Made by a program: the position numbers and the translations under genes. From Mimachlamys varia (lineage: Eukaryota > Mollusca > Bivalvia > Pectinida > Pectinidae), in contig OX392535.1 in the NCBI GenBank assembly GCA_947623455.1, positions 35,240,688 to 35,304,687 on the forward strand: a stretch of 64,000 nucleotides of DNA, given 5' to 3'. The notes under the pieces are model-generated. The model was not told the origin of the DNA. It was given only the letters and a program-made list of their open reading frames with translations, and ran no database searches. Each line of letters begins with the position of its first letter. The first letter of the stretch is position 1. Positions 24,156-37,700 of this stretch are shown here, one piece after another.

Positions 24156-27100
24156 AAATGTTTGTATGTGACATTTTGATGACTTGTACATTATGTACTC
24201 TGTACAGTGTAAAGCGTAAATACATGTATTATAATTGACTTGATCCAGCTACGGTTTGTTCATTTGCTTGGCCTTGTACTAGTCATTGAAAGGTCACATA
24301 AAGATATTAATTGGTTGTGTATAGGTTGTCAGAGTCAATATATGGTCACCAAATTGTCAACGTTTTCATGTTTAAAGTTAAGTTTACTCTGTTGTCAAGG
24401 TCATCGATTTGTAAAAAATGGATACTAATTGGCAAGGTCGTCAAAATCAATACATTAAAGGTCACGAAAATTGTCATTGTCAAGGAGTTGTTATAAAAGA
24501 GTACCAAATTCTCAAGGTCATTACCTGATTTTAGGTTGCCATGTTTTTATTCAAGGTCGTCAAGGTTACCAAGCCTGTTAGATTGTTATCGTCAAGGTAA
24601 CCAAGTTGTATAGTGAAGGTTCCAGAACGTCATTGTCATCATGTCTCTTGCCGTATAACTGTCGTACTCACTGTTTCAATAAAATTCTTCAATGACTGGT
24701 TTCTAATGTCAGTGTTAATGACAAAAAGGTTTCCGTGGAAATTTGTAGATATGGTAAATGTATTTGATTATAAAGCTTGATACTGGGTGTTGTCGCCCAC
24801 TTATTACCCTGTATGTATGTTCATGTTTTATACTGTGTTTATAACTGTGTTTATAACTAGTCTACATGATAAGATTCATTGTTGTCGACATTTTTGTAGA
24901 AAACGCCAGCGAGAAGCTGTTCAACCATTTTATTGTCTAGCATCAATTTTTTTTTTTTGTATTTATTTCTTTTCTATTTTTTATTGTACAAAATGTACTA
25001 TAATATTGATTATGTTTAATTTATACAGTATTGATAATATTGTTGTAACTGTTGTAACCAATGACAATAAAGATGTATGCTAATGTGTATGATGTAGGTC
25101 TCATTATTTTTGTAAGTCCGTTTGATTTGACGAAACGTATTATGGGATAGGTTGTTCGTCATTCTGCCTTAAACTTTTGTCGGGGAACTTATCCCAATGT
25201 TTTCATCTCTTTCAAACTTCATACGTTTATCCCCCACGACATGAAGTTTTGTCTTCTTGGACAAATGCTCGATTCAAATATATGAGGAAGAGTTATTGTC
25301 CCTTGCATATTTTACAATCTTAATGTTGTCCAGAGATCTCTTCCTGCAGTTTTCAATGGATCACTTTCAAACATTGTTCATTTATTTCCAATGACATGAA
25401 GTTATGTTTTCCTGAATAAGGATTTGATTCGACTAAAGTTGGAAGAGTTATCTCCCTTTACATATATTTCTTTCAAACTAATCAGATTTTAACATATTCA
25501 GAGATGAAAACGATGCTTTCTTATATTTGTGACATTGCTTGTGAACAAAAGTTTTTCATATTTCGACTTTATTTGCATTGTGATACTATCATATCTTTCA
25601 CTTTGGTATGAAACCAACGTATATTGCCCTGCAAACTGTTGACAATTTCATGCCTCCCATCATGAACTGGCGATTGCATATATTGTTGCCCTTGTCAGTC
25701 GCTCTGTGTTCAATCTTTTAATTAGAAAAAAACTGACCAACAGTCAAGGTTAAAGAGGTGAAGGTCACTGATTCAAAGATCAAAGCAACCATTTGTAACT
25801 TTCTGTTTTGAACAAAGATCAAAGTCACTTACCGATAGTTTGATGTTTGGGTTCAAAGCTCAAGGATTGGTGATTTTGGGAGATATATTCTGAACAGGGT
25901 CTTTGCTTACCTACCAGTGTTCTCGCTTAAACGTGGTTTAGGTTAATGATAATTTCAGTGTAAGGACAAAGCCAAAAAAAAAGTTATTGGTACTAGAACA
26001 TCGAAATTCAGGGGACCGTAAAGGCCTCTTTTTGAATATTTCACTAATTTGACCCCTTTCGGTCCCTCCCTCAGGCCCCTAGGGGTTTAGGACCTTGTAG
26101 TTCCCAATTGCGGTACCTCTTTGGCCAGGGAAGGTTCCTGCCAAATTTTCTTCAATTGGTTTTTCAGAAGAAGTTGAAAATATAAATTGTTTATTGACGG
26201 ACGACGACGGACAAAAGACGATTAGAATGAATAGGCCTTTGTCTCAGGTGACATAAAAAGTCATTGATATTAAAAATAAATTTCAAACTTAACTTTGGTT
26301 TTCAGTTGGAACATTCGTGTCGCATACTGACACATCCATTTTTCTACATGATGTACTTTGGGTTTCCGATTAGTTGCCCAATAGTAATTAATCAAGTTGC
26401 CTCTGTCAGATTGTTTCCAGGGTCTACCTCAGAACCACAAGAACTGATCTTTTCTAATTCTGACACGGTGATGCACTTTGATATGTAGATGTTGTCTCAG
26501 ATATCATGTCCCATGCAAGGTATTATATGCAATACTTAAAATAAATATGACATTGGTGTGTTGTGGTTAATTGCATGTCTCTCCGTTTAAATGGTTTAAG
26601 TTGTTCTACTTTCACCTCACTACCGAATAGTTTGTTTATCAGCAGACGATACAATAAGGCAACCCATTTTCAGGACTCGCACAATTAAATCAGCCTATCA
26701 CGGCGTGTTTCATACGTTTGTAGTCCCTACCGAAAATTTGTTCCGGCTAAGTACAGTGATTCTGAATAATCTAAATAGGTAATTGTTGACATATTCTGCA
26801 TTGAATGAAATCTATAGATATTTAACTTTACAAAAATGTATACTTTTGGTATATTTTGATATGTGACGGCGGATTGATATGGGGTCAAAAGTCAGAGGGT
26901 GTTCCCGTCCCATTTCACTTGTTTGACATGTAAATTTCCGGTTGGCCGAAGCAGACGCCCGTAGCGAGCTAAACTGCCACGAAACTCCTGATAAAATGCC
27001 ATTTGAAGTCTTTGCAATGTATGTATCTGTGAATCCAGGCAGTTGTCACTAGTGTTGAACTTCAAATATCAAAGTTATTAGCTCTAAAGCTTAGTAAAAA

Positions 27101-27468
27101 CAAAGTAAATTATTTCGTTGTGTCGAGAGTCCTTCACGTGCCTATGCCAGACCCGGAACTTAACAATAGTAGCTAAGGCCTCTCTTATCTTTGGAAGTCA
27201 TTCTCTATGTTCCAGGAGTGACGTTCATCTTTACTATCTGCTTTATTTTAATATGTTATGAAATTCCCATGTTAACGTTATGGATGCGACAAGGGGACTA
27301 GCATCCTTGATTCTCACGGGGTTAATCAGCTTGCATTCGTTATCTGCACCCATAACAAACGAAGGCCCCATGTACACCAACTTGTGTATGGATGCACGCA
27401 TCAAATGAATCCTGGTCGCCATCGTCGGAAACCCACGTAACACTGCTCTAACTTAAACCAAAGAAGAC

Positions 27469-30400
27469 GGAGCTATAATCACCATATCTGGCCAATACCA
27501 AACACTGAATGCTATTACCAGAATATATATTCAGGTTGTTATCTTGTACCTATAGATTGGCCAGTAAAATGTTTGTTATAACCATTAAGTAATTTTTCAT
27601 CAGCTTTGAACACATTGTTTGATTCATTATGCTATAACCACCTCTATCCTGCGTTCATGATATGCTGTTCATGATATCAACACTTATGACTTATGTTATA
27701 GACGTTATCCGTCCCATCTGTCCATGTATTCCGTTACATGTTTTTCTGATTATTAATTAACCCCTGAAGTCACTTTTGAACTCTTCCAGTTCAAAGGTTA
27801 GAATAGTTCATTGTGAAATTTCAGGGGTGAATAAGATTAAGTTGTAAAGATAATTAGATGGTTCATCATTCACCTCTGAAAACACGTTTGAACTCTTCCA
27901 GTTCAAAGGTTCGAATAGTTCATTGTGAAATTTAAGGGGTGAATAAGTTAAGTCATAAAGGTAATTAGATCTTTAATTATAAAGCTTCTCACAAATACTG
28001 ATAAATCAGAAACATTAAAACAAGGAATATTGAATCTACTGACAATAGTTTTATGGTTTCAAATCCTGGGTATAAGGTGCTTGAACAAACAGTGATATCA
28101 AGGTCAAGGCAACTGTTAAGGGTCAAAGTTCAAATTTTCTGAATGACTTTAAGTTTCCAAGGTATCAGAAAATTGATTAGATGTCACTAACAGATGTTTG
28201 TCTGTTTTTGAAAGATTGTTGATTAATCTTCAGATTCAGACCATGTTTCTTTCATTAAAATATTGATTTATGTTTGACCGCAGTTGTTTCCCTTTGATTG
28301 GTGGTTCATTGTACCAGTCTGTATTCACTTAATTTTGTTCAACTTTAGAATCTCTTGACAAAGACAACAAATTGCTATTGTTTTAGATAGAATGTCTGTT
28401 CATGATGGTTTATTTTTTGTGACAGCCTACAGTTATTTTGTTTTGAATGAAGAAAATGTTTTGTTTGATATATTATGACATCAGTGTTTATTCCATATTA
28501 TATATATAATGACATCATAACACCACTTCTTGTTCAAATTTTTTTTTTACACAAGTTGTATATTCTTTCATATGATTTCATGTATGAATTGTTTACATCA
28601 CATTTGGCATTGGTTTGTAAATGTATGTCAAGTTTTTTGCCTGAAACTATCCACAGATAAAAGTCTAAAGATAACTTGTTAACAAAAGCAGAAATTAGTC
28701 CAATAAAATATGATTGTTTTAGATATAAAAAGTTAACGTGGGATGTGGCTACTGGCTAAATCTACCTGGGGTATACTCTGTTGTGTTATGACCTACTCTC
28801 TCTAGTTTGTTTTAGATTACAGTGGCTGTATTAGTCAGCTATTTTTAGCTCACCTACCTGAAGGGCACATGAGCATATGCTATTGTGCAGGGTCTGTGTC
28901 TAGCGTCTTTTCTTCAAACAATTTTTTTCAATAATCAAAAGGCCCTGCAAACTTTTATTAGGCCTGATGCACGCTGGGATAAAGGGCTGACACTGATATG
29001 TTGCCTGTAGATATATTATAGCAGGTGAGCAATTCAAGTCCACTGGGGCTCTTGTTTCACAACCAATAAATGTTTGTATGTGACATTTTGATGACTTGTA
29101 CATTATGTACTCTGTACAGTGTAAAGCGTAAATACATGTATTATAATTGACTTGATCCAGCTACGGTTTGTTCATTTGCTTGGCCTTGTACTAGTCATTG
29201 AAAGGTCACATAAAGATATTAATTGGTTGTGTATAGGTTGTCAGAGTCAATATATGGTCACCAAATTGTCAACGTTTTCATGTTTAAAGTTAAGTTTACT
29301 CTGTTGTCAAGGTCATCGATTTGTAAAAAATGGATACTAATTGGCAAGGTCGTCAAAATCAATACATTAAAGGTCACGAAAATTGTCATTGTCAAGGAGT
29401 TGTTATAAAAGAGTACCAAATTCTCAAGGTCATTACCTGATTTTAGGTTGCCATGTTTTTATTCAAGGTCGTCAAGGTTACCAAGCCTGTTAGATTGTTA
29501 TCGTCAAGGTAACCAAGTTGTATAGTGAAGGTTCCAGAACGTCATTGTCATCATGTCTCTTGCCGTATAACTGTCGTACTCACTGTTTCAATAAAATTCT
29601 TCAATGACTGGTTTCTAATGTCAGTGTTAATGACAAAAAGGTTTCCGTGGAAATTTGTAGATATGGTAAATGTATTTGATTATAAAGCTTGATACTGGGT
29701 GTTGTCGCCCACTTATTACCCTGTATGTATGTTCATGTTTTATACTGTGTTTATAACTGTGTTTATAACTAGTCTACATGATAAGATTCATTGTTGTCGA
29801 CATTTTTGTAGAAAACGCCAGCGAGAAGCTGTTCAACCATTTTATTGTCTAGCATCAATTTTTTTTTTTTTGTATTTATTTCTTTTCTATTTTTTATTGT
29901 ACAAAATGTACTATAATATTGATTATGTTTAATTTATACAGTATTGATAATATTGTTGTAACTGTTGTAACCAATGACAATAAAGATGTATGCTAATGTG
30001 TATGATGTAGGTCTCATTATTTTTGTAAGTCCGTTTGATTTGACGAAACGTATTATGGGATAGGTTGTTCGTCATTCTGCCTTAAACTTTTGTCGGGGAA
30101 CTTATCCCAATGTTTTCATCTCTTTCAAACTTCATACGTTTATCCCCCACGACATGAAGTTTTGTCTTCTTGGACAAATGCTCGATTCAAATATATGAGG
30201 AAGAGTTATTGTCCCTTGCATATTTTACAATCTTAATGTTGTCCAGAGATCTCTTCCTGCAGTTTTCAATGGATCACTTTCAAACATTGTTCATTTATTT
30301 CCAATGACATGAAGTTATGTTTTCCTGAATAAGGATTTGATTCGACTAAAGTTGGAAGAGTTATCTCCCTTTACATATATTTCTTTCAAACTAATCAGAT

Positions 30401-32350
30401 TTTAACATATTCAGAGATGAAAACGATGCTTTCTTATATTTGTGACATTGCTTGTGAACAAAAGTTTTTCATATTTCGACTTTATTTGCATTGTGATACT
30501 ATCATATCTTTCACTTTGGTATGAAACCAACGTATATTGCCCTGCAAACTGTTGACAATTTCATGCCTCCCATCATGAACTGGCGATTGCATATATTGTT
30601 GCCCTTGTCAGTCGCTCTGTGTTCAATCTTTTAATTAGAAAAAAACTGACCAACAGTCAAGGTTAAAGAGGTGAAGGTCACTGATTCAAAGATCAAAGCA
30701 ACCATTTGTAACTTTCTCTTTTGAACAAAGATCAAAGTCACTTACCGATAGTTTGATGTTTGGGTTCAAAGCTCAAGGATTGGTGATTTTGGGAGATATA
30801 TTCTGAACAGGGTCTTTGCTTACCTACCAGTGTTCTCGCTTAAACGTGGTTTAGGTTAATGATAATTTCAGTGTAAGGACAAAGCCAAAAAAAAAGTTAT
30901 TGGTACTAGAACATCGAAATTCAGGGGACCGTAAAGGCCTCTTTTTGAATATTTCACTAATTTGACCCCTTTCGGTCCCTCCCTCAGGCCCCTAGGGGTT
31001 TAGGACCTTGTAGTTCCCAATTGCGGTACCTCTTTGGCCAGGGAAGGTTCCTGCCAAATTTTATTCAATTGGTTTTTCAGAAGAAGTTGAAAATATAAAT
31101 TGTTTATTGACGGACGACGACGGACAAAAGACGATTAGAATGAATAGGCCTTTGTCTCATGTGACATAAAAAGTCATTAATGTTAAAAAAAACCTTCAAA
31201 CTTCACTTTGGTTTTCAGTTGGGGCATTCGTGTCGCATACTGACACATCCATTTTTCTACATGATCTGCTTTGGGTTTCCGATTAGTTGCCCTATAGTAC
31301 TTAATCAAGTTGCCTCTGTCATATTGTTTCCAGGGTCTATCTCAGAACCACAAGAACTGATATTTTCTAATTCTGACATGGTGAAGCACTTTGATAAGTA
31401 GATGTTGTCTCAGATATCATGTCCCATGCAAGATATTATATGCAATACTTAAAATAAATATGACATTGGTGTGTGGTGGTTAATTGCATGTCTCTCCGTT
31501 TAAATGGTTTAAGTTGTTCTACTTTCACCTCACTACCGAATAGTTTGTTTATCAGCAGACGATACAATAAGGCAACCCATTTTCAGGACTCGCACAACTA
31601 AATCAGCCTATCACGAAGTGTTTCATACCTTTGTAGTCCCTACCGAAAATTTGTTCCGGCTAAGAACAGTGATTCTGAATAATCTAAATAGGTAATTGTT
31701 GACATTTTCTGCATTGAATGAAATCTATAGATATTTAACTTTACAAAAATGTATACTTTTGGTAGATTTTGATATGTGACGGCGGATTGATATGGGGTCA
31801 AAAGTCAGAGGGTGTTCCCGTCCCATTTCACTTGTTTGACATGTAAATTTCCGGTTGGCCGAAGTAGACGCCCGTAGCGAGCTAAACTGCCACGAAACTC
31901 CTGATAAAATGCCATTTGAAGTCTTTGCAATGTATGTATCTGTGAATCCAGGCAGTTGTCACTAGTGTTGAACTTCAAATATCAAAGTTATTAGCTCTAA
32001 AGCTTAGTAATAACATATAGTAAATTATTTCGTTGTGAGAGTCCTTCACGTGCATATGCCAGACCCGGAACTTAACAATAGTAGCAAGGGTCTCTCTTAT
32101 CTCTGGAAGTCATTCTCTATGATCCAGGAGTGACGCTCACTTTTACTATCTGCTTTATTTGAATATGTCATGGAATTCCTATGTTAACTTTATGGATGCG
32201 ACAAGAGGACTAGCACCCCTGATTCTCAAGGGGTTAATTATGCTTGTATTCGTTATCTGCACCCATAACAAACGAAGGCACCAACTTGTGTATGAATGCA
32301 CATCAAAAGAATCCTGGTCGCCATCGTCGGAAACACTGCTCTAACTTAAA
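27469..32350 (+). repeat. Tandem array unit C (~4.9 kb)
   Basis: This is the third head-to-tail copy. Its first ~3.6 kb duplicates unit B with only isolated changes. After position 31063 it becomes clearly diverged (indels and substitutions) and ends at about 32350 near GGAAACACTGCTCTAACTTA. Confidence 0.9.
27753..27952 (+). mobile_element. Paired small palindromic elements in unit C
   Basis: Copies of the pair at 27753-27842 and 27860-27952, carried by the tandem duplication and not separately inserted. Confidence 0.75.
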
Positions 32351-32818
32351 CAAAAAAAGGAGCAGTGTTACATGGGGTTGCCTGGTCGCGTGACTGGCTA
32401 TGACGTGTCGGACATCACGCCTCTGTTATACCCCTCAGCTTAGGTAAGGGCTTCCTGGTCTTTGTTCTTTACTTCCGGTTGCAGAGAGCGTAATTACCGA
32501 GGATCATTTGTGGCAATTGGTACATGCATTTGTTCATAAATTTTCATCATTTCAATGTCTGTTTGTGATTTCATTCTTAATTACCATTCGCAAAGAATTT
32601 GAATCATTTACAGGTAAAAAATGATCAATTCTGTTAATGAACATTCTATTTCCTTGTTTCCTGAATATTGAATCATGAAACGAAGTTTGCTAGGCAAAGC
32701 GGTAATATAAATGTTATCTATATGAATCTTGATAGCGTTTGATATTGATGTAGATTGATTCCAATACTGTGCCGTATCCTTTTAGACCTTACAAGGACGT
32801 TATGCTATGCAAAATAAC

Positions 32819-34030
32819 GAGGCCCAATGGTCCTGCATCGCTCACCTGGTATCAATCTCTGACTTATATTATAGTTTAACCCTAAAGTCCTCTAAAATCT
32901 TTTACTGTAAGACATTTAGAAGAACATGATAAGATTTAAACATATTTTACCCCTGTGACCCTATAAGACAACATCATTTTCAAATTTTGTTTGGCTTTAT
33001 CCCAGGACGCTACCAACCAAATATCATCTCTCTAGGCATTTGGGTTTATCAGAAGAAGTCGCTCAAATCTTTTAACCGATTTGACCACTGTGACCTTTAA
33101 TATGGGTCAAGCTCATTTTCCTTCCCAAAGTTTGTCAAGCTTCATACAAGGAACCTTTCAGGCAAATATCATGCTTCTAGGGCTTTTGGTATATCAGAAG
33201 AAGTCGTTTAAAGGTTTTAACAGATTTGACCCCTGTGACCTTGAATATAGGTCAAGGTCATTTATTTTCACAATCTTTGTCGGGCTTCATCCTAGGAACC
33301 TTTCAATCAAATATCATGCTTCTAGAGCTTTTGGTACTTCAGAAGAAGTGGTTTGAATGTTTTAACAGATTTGACCCTTGTGACCTTGAATGTAGGTCAA
33401 GGTCATTTCTTTTCGCAAACTTTGTCGGGCTTCATCCACGGAACCTTTCAGCCAAATATCATGCTTCTAGGGCTTTTGGTACTTCAGAAAAAGTTGTTTG
33501 AATGTTTTAACAGATTTGACCCCTGTGACCTTGAATATAGGTCAAGGTCATTTATTTTCACCAACTTTGTCGGGCTTGATCCAAGGAACACTTCAGCCAA
33601 ATATCATACTTCTAGGGGTTTTGGTTTAATAGAAGTCATTTAGAGGTTAAAATATATTTAACCTCACTGTGACCTTTAATATGGGTCAAGGTCGTTTCTT
33701 TTCGCAAACTTTATTCGGCTTCATCCAAGGAAGATACCGGTCAAATATGAGGTCACTGTGCCTGAGCGTATTTTAGAAGAAGTTGTTTGAATGTTTCAAC
33801 ATTTTTGAACCCTGTGACCTTGAAATTAGGTCAAAGTGATTTTTTTCGCAAACTTTGTTCAGCTCCTTCCAAGAAAGCTACCAGCCAAATTTCATGTCAC
33901 TAGGCCTTTCAGGATTTTAGAAGAAGTCATTTGAAGTAAAAAGTTGACGGACGCAGGATGTACGGACGGACGGACGACGGACGCTGCACCATCACATAAG
34001 CTCACTTTGGGCCAGGTGAGCTAAAAATGG
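32819..34030. mobile_element. Non-autonomous element with internal 145-bp tandem repeats
   Basis: Inverted ends CTCACCTGG (32841-32849) and CCAGGTGAG (34012-34020) are flanked by GGCCCAATGG and AGCTAAAAATGG. The interior holds about six copies of a 145-bp unit; TGTGACCTT anchors recur at about 33091, 33236, 33381, 33526, 33671 and 33815. A GACGGACGGACGGACGACGG tract precedes the right end. The three overlapping 91-96-aa ORFs are repeat shadows. Confidence 0.8.
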
Positions 34031-34109
34031 ACCAATATCCAGAACTTTGAGTGATACTTCTACGTCACCATTCACAGACGAACTAACACATGGATAAAAT
34101 TTCAAGTCC

Positions 34110-34285
34110 ACCTACGGCATCCTCGATCTCCATGGGTTACGATCACCTGCGCTCTCTATACTCCCCTGGACCCATCCTCGATCTTCAGGGATTATGATTA
34201 CTTACGCTCTCTAAATCACTTGACTCATCCTCGATCTGCAGGGGTTACGATCACCTACGCTCTCTACATCCCTTGAGAAGTTTTC
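34110..34285 (+). repeat. ~65-bp tandem repeat, about 3 copies
   Basis: The units read CATCCTCGATCTCCATGGGT, TACGATCACCTGCGCTCTCT and then a variable linker. A single related unit occurs near 12190-12240. Confidence 0.65.
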
Positions 34286-34471
34286 ACAACACACAATGAA
34301 AACATTGCGATAATCCATACTAATCAACTATCAAATAGGAATTTCACAAATAGCCGAATTGTTGGTTTTACCAGAAATACCACAAGAAATATTTTTTGTC
34401 ATACAAATGTCCTGTAAATGTATTAAAAGGTGAAATAAATACAAACAACTGTTAAATTTCTGATATGAATA

Positions 34472-34477
34472 TTTATT
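34472..34477 (-). terminator. Poly(A) signal of the discoidin-PAN-lectin gene
   Basis: AATAAA on the minus strand, about 105 bases after the stop codon. It implies a 3' end near 34450. Confidence 0.6.
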
Positions 34478-34579
34478 TTGAAAGTTTCTACTTAGTATAT
34501 GATATGTACAGAATAATACTCAAGATCTAAAATCGGTGACGATTGTTTTCGGATTTCCAATCCCCAACTGCTTAGTCAA

Positions 34580-34773
34580 CTAGGACTCACATATGTAATA
34601 CAAGGCTTCATAGCACTCATATGTCTGTATCACTCGGAAAAGGACAAACATGGTTACGCATGGAGCCAAGGCAGGGTCTCCGATAGCGACTAGGTTCCCT
34701 TGTAGGGGTTTTCCGTTGCCATCCCACCATCCCCAGCTTCCGTTTCTCAATGAGTAGCCTCCGCCCACTCGAA
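34580..34773 (-). CDS. C-type lectin domain, terminal exon
   Basis: The frame fixes the exon. The acceptor AG at 34775-34774 is the one giving correct phase, but its pyrimidine tract is weak. It encodes RVGGGYSLRNGSWGWWDGNG, then APC, YECYEALYYICES and TAG at 34582-34580, carrying CTLD cysteines 2-4. EPN/QPD and WND are absent. Confidence 0.8.
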
Positions 34774-37700
34774 CTCTCTGCTCACCTGGCCGAATAAATA
34801 AATCTTTCTTCAATGACACATATGATCTTCTTATCAGTAAATAAATATAGTTATATGTATTTCATTTCATCTAATTTAATCTTGTTTCAAACAAGCATTT
34901 CCATTAGGGGCCAAAATGTGAGACTAGCACATTTCTAAACTAATGCACAGTGTGTCTACAACAGCGTTCTGTTAATGTATAAGCATGAATACCAAGGATT
35001 TATTTACACACAAACAAACCCACCAAATGATTTAAAACTTACGGAGTAACAAGCTTGGATATATGATCTTGATGAGAAGATCCTTTTTGGCCTGGGAGTC
35101 GATTACAAATAATTTCATCCCCATGGCAGCACAGCCTGACTCTGCCTGGTACTGATCGGACTTCTCCATGACAACCTTGTACGTCACTCCTGTCGCATGA
35201 TCTGTCATTGGAGTATCCATATCTGTAAAAAAAAATAAAATCAGAGAATATCAAAGCGTCAATAAAACCATAATCCGAACTCAAATCGATTAAACTTGAG
35301 GCAAAATAGGGGAAAAAAGAAAGATTTACATGGAAACTCTTGTAAAAAGCACAAGAGAATAAGATCAGGTGTTTCGGAAGAGTAAGCGTGTTCTGCTTCA
35401 TCGACGACACCCGCCATGTAATTTTTTTGTCACTTCGAAGACACATCAAGTTTTCAAAACGAGAACTGAGTATCATAATCAATCACAACAAGTCAACACA
35501 CTAATGAGCATACTCAAAAACGTCCATCTTCATACCACTTTAAGATACAGAATATTTCTCAATGAGACAAAGATGGCGACCATAAAACTTGCCCATAGTT
35601 CTGGATAACCTGCATCTCTTATCGTCGGATACCCACGGTAAACTTCTCTGACGTTTGCTTACCGTTGGTTAAAATCGATGGAAACTCTCGTTTTCGTACT
35701 AAAATAGTAGCCAATCATATCGATAGTTTCATCCGTGACTACATCCAGCCGAGACAAATATTTCAACATTTTATCAAAAAATGGGTTATACAAAGTTACT
35801 CAATAATTCAGATTCTTGAATAAAAAAATTAAATGCGGCCACTTCTGAAAAAGTGAGCCAATTTCCGCCACACATATATTGTTGTTCTAATTTTTATTTC
35901 AAAGTTTAAGCAAACAGAGCTTCACAGCATGGAAACGCATCATATGGAAATGTGTAATGATATACTCATGTAAAGGGTCAGCAATGGTATAGGGTCAGCA
36001 ATGGTATACATATAATGAAGAAGAAGCAAAAAGATAATTATTAAAACAATTGGTTACAAGGATGAGAGCAAATTTTAGTGCGCAGCGTGCTTAACTAATA
36101 TAAGCTGAAACATATCTTATGCATCATTGGAATATATGTCATAGGAAAATTGAAGACACGATGGGTGTTTTTTTTGTAGATTACAAGTAAAAACGAGCCC
36201 TTACCAATCACTCGACTTAAACCTATCAGCTACAGACGCGCGACACTTAACTTCAAAGCCACTCACTTTACCTGTTAAGCCGTCACGAGATTCAGAGGAT
36301 ACTAATCAAGGGAAGAACTCATCCCCAAGTTGTAGTGTACGGAACCTCCGACTTTGCCAAGACAAATTCCAAGATAGCATAACATTTGGAATTGCGGGGA
36401 TGGATAATTTCGGGTGTCTGTAAAAGTAACATGATTCCGCCCTGAAACACTTACCTGGGTTACAGAAGTAGAGGGTGCCATTGTTAGCAACGATAGTCAT
36501 TTTGTTGTCAGTTATCCCCGAAACGCACCTGTTGAATCGATACCCTATGCATCTTTTGTTGGCGTTACCATAGGAGAATGATTGACAGGTGACGTCACGA
36601 TGACAACGGGCTGCACACTTTCCAAGATCCTCAGCAGATGTGTCGGAGATGATGGCACTATTGTCAAGGGCTACTTCCGGTATTTGGGTGTACTCAAACT
36701 GCTTTTTGCCTTCCCTCGCTGGCGAGATAAAATTTTCATCATATTATTCATTCAACAAACCAGTACGAAGAGAAGTCGAGAAAACAGGGTCTTCATATCT
36801 AACTTTTTGGGGGAAAATTACAAATTATATAACTCAAACAAAAAAACTTGAACTATAAATTCATTTTAAAATAACATTTTATCAATTATTTTGTGATTGT
36901 TTTTACAGATCACAAATCACTTTTCCGACTGTACAGTTTTGTTAACAATTTTCATTACCAATAATTTAAATGAATTAAAATATCTCTAAATAGATTAATG
37001 CTATCTCTTAATTGAAAAAGAAAGTCTGTCAAAATGAAAATAAAATATCTCAAAAAAATTTATCTCAAGTTTTTATAATTAGGATCACATGAAAGATTTA
37101 TCTCGATTGTTTAAGAGCTATTTCATAAATTCATAGATATATTTCAACTAGTTAACGAGATCGTTGAAGGTATATGTTGTGTCCCTTTTTAGGTATCCCA
37201 CTTTTTAACAAAGATAGATTACTGATCCTTAAACTCTGAACAACACAACAGCAACAGGTTAATATGAATCTGCCTGTAGTTTTTCGATAAATGATTACAC
37301 AATAATACAAACACAGCGATATTGCGTTTCCATGGACACTACCAATTACCGTATTTGCATCCAATGACGTCAAACCTGAGACAAACATTAGTTTGGTCTG
37401 TCGTGGTTATAGGTTTAATGCGAACGTGGCTGGCAACGATGTGGAGGTCAAAGTTCAACATTTTCTCTTTATCGGAGACAAGATCGGTTTCGGCATCGAA
37501 AATCTAAAAACACATCAGATTAAATTATGATGAATCATTAATGATTTTAATCACAATCACGAACGTTATTTAAAGCTCAAACATACATTTTTCTTTCATT
37601 GGAAATTATATAAAGTAAATAAACCATTAAATGAAATTAAAATAACACGATGATAAGTGTATAGTCTGTTTCAATTTTCTAACTCCCTAATAAGATTTCT

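Larger units (their letters stand above)
22557..27468 (+). repeat. Tandem array unit B (4.9 kb)
   Basis: Starts at GGAGCTATAATCACCATATC. It is almost identical to unit C up to about 26149, with an offset of 4,912-4,913 bp, and almost identical to unit A in its last ~1.3 kb. Contents include two small palindromic elements, a ~220-bp AGCTCACC...CAGGTGAGC element, a T-run and an AATAAA. Confidence 0.9.

Noticed and set aside
33081..33643. Three overlapping 91-96-codon ORFs with similar sequence
   Set aside because: Translation shadows of the 145-bp tandem repeat inside the 32819-34030 element.
35039..35482. 147-codon minus-strand ORF overlapping the CTLD exon
   Set aside because: Wrong frame. 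The CTLD reading uses the overlapping frame, which joins in phase to both neighbouring exons.
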